A DNA stretch of 33,497 nt from an uncultured Burkholderiales bacterium (GCA_903941205.1 CAJAOB010000046.1:1-33497), one strand, 5' to 3'. Counted from the stretch's first letter, positions 16,844 through 25,303 are shown. The notes: a model not told the origin generated them from the sequence alone. A program made the numbers and translations.

Positions 16844-18114
16844 GCGCCCGATCAGCCGAACATCCGGTCACCCTGCTTAAAACCGGCGCGCTCGATCTTT
16901 TCGCCGCGCACCCTCAGGAGTCCCAGGCCTTGCCGCCTTCGCGAGGCGCCGCCCTGGCCCGCCTCGCACAAGTTCGGCCCGCGGCCTATGCGCGCACGCG
17001 CAATCATCTCGACGGTGCGGTGACGGGTCTGTCTGCCTACCTCACGCACGGTTTGCTGACGCCGCACGAGGTGCTGGCCGGGGTGCTGGCAAAAGGCGCT
17101 TTGCCGGTGGGACACAAGCTGGTGTTCGAACTGGGCTGGCGCGTGTTTTTTCGCCACGCCTGGTCCCACCTGGGGGACGGTATCGAGAATTCTCTGCACC
17201 CGGGCCCCATGCCGGACCACGCCTACCTTGCCGACTTGCCTGCCGACATTCGCCAGTCCCGCACCGGGCTGCCGGTGATTGACGAGGCGGTGCGCACGCT
17301 TTACGCCACGGGCACGCTGCACAACCACGCCCGCATGTGGCTGGCCAGCTATGTGGTGCATGTGCGCCATGTTCACTGGCGAGCAGGCGCCGACTGGCTG
17401 GTGGCGCACCTGCTCGACGGTGACCTCGCCAGCAACCACCTCAGTTGGCAGTGGGTCGCGGGTACGGGCAGTCATAAGCCCTATTTGTTCAATGCCGAGA
17501 ATGTCGCTCGCTACGCCCCGGCGCATTGGCACAGCCCCGGCTCGGTGATCGATGATTCCTACGAGGCGCTGGAGGCGCTGGCGCGCGGCGCGCGGGCGGC
17601 CATTGCCGGCGCGCGACCCGGCGATGGCAGGGGCGCGGCCCTGGCCGAGCCGGCCTTGTGCGCCATGCCACCTGCCGACCTGGGGCTGCATCCGCTTGAC
17701 GAAGCCACTGCCGAACGGCTTCGTGGCCGCGAAGTCTGGCTCGTCCACCCCTGGGCACTGCGGGCGCCTCCGCCAGACCTGCCAGCGTCTGCTGTCGTTA
17801 TCGGCGTGTACTTTTCCGAATACCACCAGCGCAGGCCCTGGCCTGAAGCCCGCTGGCGCTGGGTTGATGCGGCCATGGCGCAGGTGGCCCCGCAGCGCTG
17901 CCTGGTTGACGCCACACGCCTTGCCGCCGCGCTGGCCGGGGCGGCGCAGGTGCGCAGCGTCGATGATCCGCACCTCACGCGCTGGCTCGGGCCGCTGGCC
18001 CGGCTCGACGCTGCACCAACGCTGTTCCCGCATGTCGAGCGGCGCTGCGACAGTTTCTCGCAGTGGTGGACCCGTGCGACGCGCGGTTTGCAAGGCGCCG
18101 GGGAATTGCTATGA
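16840..18114 (+). CDS. Photolyase/cryptochrome-like FAD-binding domain protein, apparently permuted domain order
   Basis: GTG start. FAD-domain motifs begin near the N-terminus (GLSAYLTHGLLTPHEV; GLPVIDEAVRTLYATGTLHNHARMWLASYVVHVRHVHWRAGADWLVAHLLDGDLASNHLSWQWVAGTGSHKPYLFN); C-terminal alpha/beta region (VWLVHPWALRAPP...WPEARWRWVDAAMAQV). Confidence 0.85.
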   Translation: MSARSAEHPVTLLKTGALDLFAAHPQESQALPPSRGAALARLAQVRPAAYARTRNHLDGAVTGLSAYLTHGLLTPHEVLAGVLAKGALPVGHKLVFELGWRVFFRHAWSHLGDGIENSLHPGPMPDHAYLADLPADIRQSRTGLPVIDEAVRTLYATGTLHNHARMWLASYVVHVRHVHWRAGADWLVAHLLDGDLASNHLSWQWVAGTGSHKPYLFNAENVARYAPAHWHSPGSVIDDSYEALEALARGARAAIAGARPGDGRGAALAEPALCAMPPADLGLHPLDEATAERLRGREVWLVHPWALRAPPPDLPASAVVIGVYFSEYHQRRPWPEARWRWVDAAMAQVAPQRCLVDATRLAAALAGAAQVRSVDDPHLTRWLGPLARLDAAPTLFPHVERRCDSFSQWWTRATRGLQGAGELL

Positions 18115-19262
18115 GCCAGTCCGGCTCACCCGAAATGCTGCAGGTGCTGTACGACGGCGAATGCCCTTTGTGCCGGCGCGAAATCGCCCATGTCAAAGGC
18201 CTGGCCCAGCGACGCGGCGACAGCGGCCTGTGCTTTGTCGACATCAGTGGCGCGGTCCATGACGACAGTTTGCAGGGTGTCAGAACCCATGGCGCCAAAA
18301 TCAGCGGCGACAGCAATTTCGCTGCGGATCGCGCCACGCTGCTGGCGCGCTTTCACGTGCAGCGCGCTGACGGCTCGCGGCTGGACGGCGCCCGGGCCTT
18401 TGTGGCCATGTGGCAGCGCTTGCCCGGCTGGCGCTGGCTGGCCCGGCTGTCCCGTCTGCCGGGTGCGCTGGTGTTGCTGGAGTTGGCTTACCGCGGCTTT
18501 CTGCGCGTGCGGCCGGCGCTGCAAGCGCTGGCCCGCCGCCTGGATTCAACCGGCCCTTCAAGGCTGCGCCGGCCCGGACGCGCGGCTGAAAGTGCACCCG
18601 GCGCGACCCAAGCGCCGGCCCTGTCTGACTGCGCGACCCAAGCGCCGGCCCTGTCTGACTGCGCGACCCAAGCGCCGGCCCTGTCTGACCGCGCGACTCA
18701 AGCGCCGGCCCTGTCTGACCGCGCGGCCCCGTCGCCGGCCCTGTCTGGCTTCCTCGAACGCGAGTTGCGTTCCGACCATGCCGGGGAGATGGGCGCCGTT
18801 TTTATCTACCGCGGCATCGCCGCCGTGGCCACCCGGCGCGGTAACGCTGAACTGCTGGCTTTCGCCCAAGGCCACGGCGCGACCGAAGCGGAGCACCTGC
18901 GGCTCATCGAGGCCTGGTTGCCGCCTGCGCGCCGAAGTCGGCTGCTCGGGCCCTGGCGTCTGGCCGGCTGGTTGACTGGCGCGCTGCCGGCGCTGCTGGG
19001 CGCGCGTGCGGTTTACGCCACCATCGCCGCGGTCGAGACCTTTGTTGACCGCCATTACCAGCAGCAGATTGACCACCTGCAGCGCCATGGCGGCCCGCAG
19101 GGCTTGCTGGCGCTGTTGCTGCGCTGCCAGGCTGACGAGCGCCATCACCGCGACGAGGCTGCGGCACTGGCCGGCTCGCCGGCACCCCGGCTGCTGCGGC
19201 TCTGGTGTGCGCTGGTGGGCGCCGGTTCGGCCGCAGCCGTGGTCCTGGCGCGCCGTGTCTGA
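18111..19262 (+). CDS. DCC/DUF393 thiol-oxidoreductase domain fused to Coq7-like diiron domain
   Basis: N-term VLYDGECPLCRREIAHVK (DxxCPxC); C-term ERELRSDHAGEMGAVFIYRG, ATEAEHL, AVETFVDRHYQQQ, DERHHRDEA (diiron Glu/ExxH ligands). ATGA overlap with upstream gene. Confidence 0.88.
   Translation: MSQSGSPEMLQVLYDGECPLCRREIAHVKGLAQRRGDSGLCFVDISGAVHDDSLQGVRTHGAKISGDSNFAADRATLLARFHVQRADGSRLDGARAFVAMWQRLPGWRWLARLSRLPGALVLLELAYRGFLRVRPALQALARRLDSTGPSRLRRPGRAAESAPGATQAPALSDCATQAPALSDCATQAPALSDRATQAPALSDRAAPSPALSGFLERELRSDHAGEMGAVFIYRGIAAVATRRGNAELLAFAQGHGATEAEHLRLIEAWLPPARRSRLLGPWRLAGWLTGALPALLGARAVYATIAAVETFVDRHYQQQIDHLQRHGGPQGLLALLLRCQADERHHRDEAAALAGSPAPRLLRLWCALVGAGSAAAVVLARRV
18601..18750 (+). 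repeat. 5 x 30-bp in-frame tandem repeat encoding a 10-aa linker unit (ATQAPALSDC/R)
   Basis: 18601-18630 and 18631-18660 identical (gcgcgacccaagcgccggccctgtctgact); units 3-5 progressively diverged. Confidence 0.95.
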
Positions 19263-19286
19263 CAACCGAAAAAAACGGGAGTCCCT

Positions 19287-19679
19287 GTGATTGAAGTCCT
19301 TGCTCTTTGGGTCGTCGCACTGTTGTTCGGCGGCATGGTGCTTTATTCCTTTGGCTTTGCCGCCTTTGTGTTCTCGGCGCTACCCGCAGCGCTTGCCGGG
19401 CCCACGCTGCGGCGAGCCTTCCCGCATTTCTACCTCTTCGTCATCGTCACGGCCGCTGTGGCCGCGGCGCTGATGCTGTCGCAAGACAAAGAGTCCGCCC
19501 TTTACCTGGCCATCATCGCCGTCACCACGGTGCCCGCGCGCCAAATCCTGATGCCGGCGATCAATGCAGCCACGGACAGTCAGGCCAGGGCCCGCTTCAA
19601 ACTGCTGCACGGCCTTTCGGTGCTGATGACGCTGGCGCACATCGGTCTGGCGGCTTGGGTCCTTGCGCGCTTTGTTTGA
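19287..19679 (+). CDS. Small 3-4 TM membrane protein (DUF4149-like)
   Basis: GTG start; MIEVLALWVVALLFGGMVLYSFGFAAFVFSALP...FKLLHGLSVLMTLAHIGLAAWVLARFV. Confidence 0.75.
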   Translation: MIEVLALWVVALLFGGMVLYSFGFAAFVFSALPAALAGPTLRRAFPHFYLFVIVTAAVAAALMLSQDKESALYLAIIAVTTVPARQILMPAINAATDSQARARFKLLHGLSVLMTLAHIGLAAWVLARFV

Positions 19680-19708
19680 GCGGGCGCGCGGCGGCGTCTT
19701 GCCCCGAC

Positions 19709-20497
19709 TTAAAAGGTTCCCGGGTAGGCGCCGCCGTCGAGCAGGATGTTTTGGCCGTTGATGTAGCTGGCGTGGGCGCTGCACAGGAAGGCGCAGACTG
19801 AACCGAATTCTTCGGCGGTGCCGAAGCGATGGGCGGGGCTGGCGCGGCGCCTGGCCTGCGCCACTTGTTCTAGCGGTTGTCCTGCTTTGCTGGCCCACTC
19901 CATCAGAGTTTTTTGCAGGCGATCGGTATCAAACATGCCTGGCAGCATGTTGTTGATGGTGACGTTGCGGGACGCGAATTCTGCGCTGCGCGACAGACCC
20001 GCCACGAAGCCGGTCAGGCCCGAGCGCGCACCGTTGCTCAGGCCCAGAATGTCGATGGGCGCTTTCACCGACATCGAGGTGATGTTGATGATGCGTCCGA
20101 AGCCGCGTTCGGCCATGGGCCCGATGACCTTCTTCATGAGCTCGATGGGCGTGAGCATGTTCAGGTCCAGCGCCGCCAGCCAGGTGTCCCGGTCCCAGTC
20201 CCTGAAATCGCCTGGCGGTGGGCCGCCAGCGTTGTTGACCAGGATATCGATGTGCGGACAGGCGGCCAGCGCGGCGGCCCGGGCTTCTGCCTGGCCGATG
20301 TCGCCCGCCACGGTGCGTACCTGCACCGCGGGGTTGAGCTGGCGCAGTTCGGCCGCGGTCTTTTCCAGGGCCTCTTCGCCGCGGGCCGTGATGACGACAT
20401 GCACGCCTTCTCGCACCAGCGCCTGCGCGCAGCCTTTGCCCAGCCCCTTGCTGGCGGCGCAGACCAGCGCCCATTTGCCTTGTATTGCCAAATCCAT
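19709..20497 (-). CDS. SDR-family protein with degenerate catalytic motif
   Basis: MDLAIQGKWALVCAASKGLGKGCAQALVREGVHVVITAR...NNAGG...NITSMSVKAPIDILGLSNGARSGLTGF; YxxxK absent. Confidence 0.88.
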   Translation of the reverse strand: MDLAIQGKWALVCAASKGLGKGCAQALVREGVHVVITARGEEALEKTAAELRQLNPAVQVRTVAGDIGQAEARAAALAACPHIDILVNNAGGPPPGDFRDWDRDTWLAALDLNMLTPIELMKKVIGPMAERGFGRIINITSMSVKAPIDILGLSNGARSGLTGFVAGLSRSAEFASRNVTINNMLPGMFDTDRLQKTLMEWASKAGQPLEQVAQARRRASPAHRFGTAEEFGSVCAFLCSAHASYINGQNILLDGGAYPGTF

Positions 20498-20703
20498 GAC
20501 TTGCTCCTGTTGTTCGTGCGCCCCGGACTTTTGCCATCTGCCGAAGGGCCCCGGGGCGGGCTTCGGCTTGGCGGGCCAGAAGTCTTGCTTGACACAGGAC
20601 GAGACGCCGCTTAAATTAACCGGAATCATTTATAACGAATTCGGTTTTTCGATTTTCAGTGATGTTGCCCCCCTTTGGCAACCCGCAAATACCAAGGTTC
20701 TTC

Positions 20704-21738
20704 ATGCTCCCACAAGGCCTGCGTGACGCGCGAGTGATCGATTTTCACGCCCACATGGTGCTGGCCGAAACCATGGGTGCGGCCGGCTCCTTCGGCCCCT
20801 GGCTGGGCAAGGAAGACGACGGAACGCCGTTCTCCCAGATCGGCACGACCTACAAGCTGCGTGGCGTGCGCTACGTCGACAGCCCCTTCATGCGGGTCGA
20901 TCTGCGTTTGCAGCGCATGCGTGAGCGCGGTATTGATTTCCAGGTGGTCTCGCCCAACCCGCTGACTTACTTTCATTTCATTCCGGCCCGGGAAGCCATT
21001 GGCTTCTGCGAGGCCCATAACGATGCCATGGCGCGGGCCATCGCGCCGCACCCGGACCGGCTGGCCGGGCTGGCTGCGCTGCCGCTGCAAGCGCCGCAAG
21101 CCGCTGCCGAGGAACTCGAGCGCGCGGTCAAGGAGCTGGGTTTTATGGGTGCCGCCTTTGGTACCGACGCGCCCCTGCGGCTGGACGACCCGGCCCTGGA
21201 CGTGCTGTATGAAAAAGCCGTGGCGCTCGATGTGCCGCTGTACATCCATCCCGGTCCGGCCGGCATTGACGGCCCCAAGGGCGATCCCGCCTTGCAACGC
21301 TTTGACCTGGACATCATTTCCGGCTTTGCCGCCCAGGAGACTCTGGCCGTTGCCACGCTGATCTACGGCGGCGTGCTGGACCGGCATCCGCGTCTGGACC
21401 TTTGCATCAGCCACGGCGGCGGCGCCACCGCGCTGATGATGGGCCGCATGGCCCGCGGTACCCGCAAGCGCCCCTGGGCCCCGGACTACCTGCGGCCCGA
21501 AGGCGCATTTGAAGCGCGTTTGAAGCGCCTGTGGTTTGACACGCATGTCGAGCACCCCCAGGTGATGGCGCTTTTAAGCGCAGCCGTCGGCACCGATCAT
21601 CTGGTTTACGGCACCAATTTCGCGGGCTGGGATGAACCCGATGCCGGGGGCGCGCCCAGCCGGCACCATGCCGAGCTGGACCAGGCGCTCTTGTCGCGCA
21701 ACGCCCGACGCTTGTTGCGCGTGACGGGCAATGACTAG
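20704..21738 (+). CDS. Amidohydrolase 2 (ACMSD-like) family metal-dependent hydrolase
   Basis: DFHAHMVLAETMG, IHPGPAG, ISHGGGATALMMGRM, VYGTNFAGWD. Start 20704 (or 20659). Confidence 0.9.
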   Translation: MLPQGLRDARVIDFHAHMVLAETMGAAGSFGPWLGKEDDGTPFSQIGTTYKLRGVRYVDSPFMRVDLRLQRMRERGIDFQVVSPNPLTYFHFIPAREAIGFCEAHNDAMARAIAPHPDRLAGLAALPLQAPQAAAEELERAVKELGFMGAAFGTDAPLRLDDPALDVLYEKAVALDVPLYIHPGPAGIDGPKGDPALQRFDLDIISGFAAQETLAVATLIYGGVLDRHPRLDLCISHGGGATALMMGRMARGTRKRPWAPDYLRPEGAFEARLKRLWFDTHVEHPQVMALLSAAVGTDHLVYGTNFAGWDEPDAGGAPSRHHAELDQALLSRNARRLLRVTGND

Positions 21739-21753
21739 CCAAGGAAATCAGTC

Positions 21754-23079
21754 ATGAGCAGCTTCCTGTTTCAAAACGGCGCCGTCATCAACGGCGCGGG
21801 CGACCCGGTCCAGACCTGTTCGGTGCTGGTGGAAAAGGACCGCATCACCGAACTCGGGCCGCAGGCCGATGCCCGCGCCATGCAGCTGCCCGGCGTGCAG
21901 CGGCTCGACCTGAGCGGCAAGACCCTCATGCCGGGCTTGATTGACGCGCATTGCCACCTGTCTTTTGACGATGCCAGCTCCAACCCCGAGATCTTCTTTC
22001 AGCGCCGCAACGCCCTGTCCGCCATCACGGCGCTCTACAACGCCCGCAAGCTGCTGCGCGCCGGCGTGACCGGCATGCTGGACCCTGACTCGGTGTTTGA
22101 AAACATGGTCGATGTGCGCGACGCCCTGGAAGCCGGGCTGATGCAGGGCCCGCGCATCGCCTGCGGCTGCTACGCGCTGATCACCGGCGTGGGGGGTACC
22201 GCCGGCGGCCTGATCCGCGACGCGGGCGTGACCGGTTACTACAAAGTGGTCAATGGCCGCGACGAGATCGTGGCCGAGGTGCGCCGCCAGGTCAAGGTGG
22301 GGGCTGACTGGATCAAGGTCCATGTGTCCGGCATCGCCCCGCGTTATGCCCACCTGGGCGAGCAGTGCAGCTGGCTGCAGGACGAGCTGGACCTGATCTG
22401 CCATGTGGCCCACGACCTGGGCGTGCCCGTGATGGGCCACTGCCGCGGTGACGTGGCAAACCGGCGTGCCGCGCTGGCCGGCGTGGACCTGATCTTTCAT
22501 GCCACGGGCATGAGCGCGGACACCACCGGCTTGTTGATCGAGCGCAAGATTCCGGTCTGCCCGGCCATGACCTTTCAGGCCAACATGATTGATTTCGGCG
22601 CCGACCTCGGAACCGACCCGGCGCTGGTCAAGCTTTTCGAGCGCGAGATCATTGATTCAGCCGAGAATATGCAGCGTCTGCACCGCGCCGGCGTGCCTTT
22701 GCTGTGCGGCAGCGAGGCGGGTTTTTCGATGGTGCCTTACGGGCATTGGCATTACCGGGAGATGGAAGTTTTCATGAAGTATTTCGGCATGTCGGCCCTG
22801 CAAGCGATCCAGTGCGCCACCCAGTCGGGCGCCATTGCGCTTCGGATGGCCGGGCAGACCGGTGAAATTGCCGCGGGCATGAAGGCCGACCTGCTGGTGG
22901 TCGGCGGCGACCCCAGCCTGGACATCGGCTTGCTCGGGCGCTCGCAGGCGATCGAAGGCGTCTGGGTCGACGGCAAACCGATGGACCTGTCGCCCCCGCT
23001 GCCACGCCGGCCAATTCGCGGCTGGAGCCTGCCGAGCATGGGCAAGCGGCTGACCAATCCCCACGTTCTGGATGCCTGA
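21754..23079 (+). CDS. Amidohydrolase, imidazolonepropionase-like family
   Basis: LIDAHCHLSFDD, WIKVHVSG, GHCRGDVANRRAALAGVDLIFHATGM, LLCGSEAGFSMVPYGHWHYREMEVF, AGMKADLLVVGGDP. Confidence 0.9.
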   Translation: MSSFLFQNGAVINGAGDPVQTCSVLVEKDRITELGPQADARAMQLPGVQRLDLSGKTLMPGLIDAHCHLSFDDASSNPEIFFQRRNALSAITALYNARKLLRAGVTGMLDPDSVFENMVDVRDALEAGLMQGPRIACGCYALITGVGGTAGGLIRDAGVTGYYKVVNGRDEIVAEVRRQVKVGADWIKVHVSGIAPRYAHLGEQCSWLQDELDLICHVAHDLGVPVMGHCRGDVANRRAALAGVDLIFHATGMSADTTGLLIERKIPVCPAMTFQANMIDFGADLGTDPALVKLFEREIIDSAENMQRLHRAGVPLLCGSEAGFSMVPYGHWHYREMEVFMKYFGMSALQAIQCATQSGAIALRMAGQTGEIAAGMKADLLVVGGDPSLDIGLLGRSQAIEGVWVDGKPMDLSPPLPRRPIRGWSLPSMGKRLTNPHVLDA

Positions 23080-23098
23080 GCGCTGACTGCCTCCCGTC

Positions 23099-23146
23099 CT
23101 TTTCTCTTTTCTCTTTTCTCTTTTCTTGTTACTCGTTACTCGTTCC
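23099..23146. repeat. Heptanucleotide tandem repeats: 4 x CTTTTCT followed by about 2.6 x GTTACTC
   Basis: Read directly: cttttctcttttctcttttctcttttct-t-gttactcgttactcgttcc, between the amidohydrolase stop and the MarR start. Confidence 0.9.
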
Positions 23147-23178
23147 AATTCCCTGCTGGTTTCTTCCCTGATTGCTTC

Positions 23179-23715
23179 ATGAACACGCCTGACCACGACC
23201 TCTCAGACAACAGCGCTTTGGTCGAGCGGCTATCGTTTTTGATCCACACGATGAGTACCCGCATCGCGCTGATCGGCTCACGCCTGCATCGTGAGCATGG
23301 CATCAACAACTTCACGGCGCGCATCCTGGTGCTGCTGCTCGAACACGAGGAGCTTCGCGTCAGCGATCTGGTGGAGTTGCTGGTGCTGCCGCAATCGACC
23401 TTGTCCAGCCACCTTCAGGTCTTGCAAAAAAAGGGCCTGATTCGTCGCCGCCGCTCGCGCAAGGACAGTCGCTCGGTGTTCATTTCGCTGTCGGCCGTCG
23501 GCGCTCCGCTGGCCCAGGCCTGCAATGAACAAAGCCAGCGGGCCAACCTCGCCATGCTGGCCGAAGTGGACGAAGCGCAGCGCACAGCCGCCTTTGAATT
23601 TCTGCGTCATGTCAACCAGCGTCTGGAGTACCTGCTCGCTGAGTCTGCTGAATCGAGCCCCTTGACGCAAGCGCTCTCGGCCTCCAGCGTCGAGCCTGAA
23701 GCCGGCCAGCCCTGA
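23179..23715 (+). CDS. MarR-family transcriptional regulator
   Basis: 178 aa; FTARILVLLLEHEELRVSDLVELLVLPQSTLSSHLQVLQKKGLIRRRRSRKDSRSVFISLS. Confidence 0.9.
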   Translation: MNTPDHDLSDNSALVERLSFLIHTMSTRIALIGSRLHREHGINNFTARILVLLLEHEELRVSDLVELLVLPQSTLSSHLQVLQKKGLIRRRRSRKDSRSVFISLSAVGAPLAQACNEQSQRANLAMLAEVDEAQRTAAFEFLRHVNQRLEYLLAESAESSPLTQALSASSVEPEAGQP

Positions 23716-23753
23716 ACGGCCTATTTTTTAACCTTGCCTTCAGGAGCCACCTC

Positions 23754-24056
23754 ATGATCAAGCATCTCGTTTTCTGGAAGCTCAAAGACATGCCCCACGG
23801 CATAACCAAGGAAGAATGCATGCGCGTCATCCAGACGCGCATGCACGCCTTGCGCGGTCAGATCCCGGGCCTGCTGGCCCTGGAGATTGGCATTGACGCC
23901 AGCCGCAATGCCAACAGCAGCGAGCTGTCGCTTTATTCCGAGTTCGAAAGCCTCGAAGCGCTGGCGGTCTACCAGGCCCATCCTCTGCATCAGGCTATCG
24001 CCCCTTATGTGGCCGATGCCGTGCTCGAGCGCCGCGTGGTGGACTACGAAGTCTGA
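23754..24056 (+). CDS. Dabb (stress-responsive A/B barrel) family protein
   Basis: MIKHLVFWKLKD...LRGQIPGLLALEIGIDASRNANSSELSLYSEFESLEALAVYQAHPLHQAI. Confidence 0.9.
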   Translation: MIKHLVFWKLKDMPHGITKEECMRVIQTRMHALRGQIPGLLALEIGIDASRNANSSELSLYSEFESLEALAVYQAHPLHQAIAPYVADAVLERRVVDYEV

Positions 24057-24068
24057 TGCCTTTCCAGC

Positions 24069-24111
24069 GCCCACAAAAAAACGCGGCCGGGGCCGCGTTT
24101 TTTTTGTGGGC
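24069..24111. terminator. Bidirectional intrinsic terminator
   Basis: GCCCACAAAAAAACGCGGCC-gg-GGCCGCGTTTTTTTTGTGGGC between convergent genes; GC stem flanked by A and T tracts. Confidence 0.92.
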
Positions 24112-24128
24112 TTGCGCACCAGGCGTGA

Positions 24129-25265
24129 TCAGGGCTGTGTGAACTTGCCGTCCTTGATCGTCAACACGGCCGCTCCAAAGGAAGGAATGCGTTCGCTGTC
24201 GAGCGTGAACGTGCCTTGCCCGATGACCACCGGCAGCTTGTTGGTCTTGGACATGGCAATGCGCACGGCGTCGCGCGTCGGGTTGGGGCCTGCGGTCTTG
24301 ATGGCGTTGGCAGTGATGAGCATCATCGAGTAGCCCACGCCAGCCCACGAGTCGGGCGCCATGTTGTACTTCTTGGTGTAAGCGGCGATGAACTTGCGGC
24401 CCATCTCGTTCACGCCTGTCGGCACGAATTCAGCCGGGAATACCGTGCCTTCGACGGCCTTGCCGCCGGCCTTGAGGTAGCGGTCAGAGCCCATGCCGGT
24501 GTTGCCCACCAGCAGCGTGCTCGCGGGCAAGCCAGCCTGACGCGCTTGCAAGACGATGTTGGCGCCCTGCTCAGGCGGGGTGCCCACGTAGAGGCAATCG
24601 GCCTTGCTCGAAACGATCTTGGTGGCCAGCGCCGTGAAATCGGAATCGGCCGACAGGATGGACTCGTCACCCACGGTGGCGATGCCGCCCGCCGCGATGG
24701 TGTTGCGCAAGACATTTTTCTGGCGCACGTAGCCGTCGTTGTCGCGGATGAACACGTAAAAGCAGTTCTTGGGCTTGGACTTTTGAACCACGTGGTTACC
24801 CAGTGGCATCATGAACTGTTCGGCTGTTTCGGTGGACTTGAAAATCCACGGGCCCGCCTTCAGCACATCGGGCGTCGTGGCCGTGGTGAAGAGCGGAATC
24901 TTGAGGTCTACCGCCACAGGTGCTGCGGCCATGGCTTCGCCGGTCGACACCGGTCCGATGATGATGGTGGCCTGGTCGCGCGTGGCCATGCGGTTGATCA
25001 GGGTGATCGCCTCGGCACGGTCCGAACGGTTGTCTTCCACCATCAGGGTCACTTTGGTGTTGCCAAAGTAGTTGGCGGCGATCAGTTCTTCATAGGCCAG
25101 CTTGATGGCGTTGATCACCGGCGCGCCCACGAAGGCAAAGGTGCCGGTGTTGGACATCACCACCCCGATTTTGACTTCCTGGGCCAGTGCCGTGCCGGCC
25201 ACACCCGAAGCCAGCGCCGTGGCGATGGCCACGCGGGTCAGCAAGCGATTGAGTCTGTGTTTCAT
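24129..25265 (-). CDS. Branched-chain amino acid-type ABC transporter substrate-binding protein (LivJ/K-like)
   Basis: MKHRLNRLLTRVAIATALASGVAGTALAQEVKIGVVMSNTGTFAFVGAPVINAIKLAYEEL; periplasmic binding protein type 1. Confidence 0.92.
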   Translation of the reverse strand: MKHRLNRLLTRVAIATALASGVAGTALAQEVKIGVVMSNTGTFAFVGAPVINAIKLAYEELIAANYFGNTKVTLMVEDNRSDRAEAITLINRMATRDQATIIIGPVSTGEAMAAAPVAVDLKIPLFTTATTPDVLKAGPWIFKSTETAEQFMMPLGNHVVQKSKPKNCFYVFIRDNDGYVRQKNVLRNTIAAGGIATVGDESILSADSDFTALATKIVSSKADCLYVGTPPEQGANIVLQARQAGLPASTLLVGNTGMGSDRYLKAGGKAVEGTVFPAEFVPTGVNEMGRKFIAAYTKKYNMAPDSWAGVGYSMMLITANAIKTAGPNPTRDAVRIAMSKTNKLPVVIGQGTFTLDSERIPSFGAAVLTIKDGKFTQP

Positions 25266-25303
25266 GTCTCTTCCTTTTCGTTGAAAAATCACCCCGCTTT
25301 TCG

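Noticed and set aside
16852-18093. 413-aa minus-strand ORF opposite the photolyase-like gene
   Set aside because: Antisense shadow; photolyase motifs on plus strand are unambiguous.
18601-18750. Possible CRISPR array from 30-bp repeats
   Set aside because: Repeats are directly contiguous with no spacers and lie in frame inside the DCC-Coq7 coding sequence.
18558-19265. Minus-strand ORF with RQGRRLGRAV repeats
   Set aside because: It is the reverse reading of the 30-bp minisatellite; no independent coding evidence.
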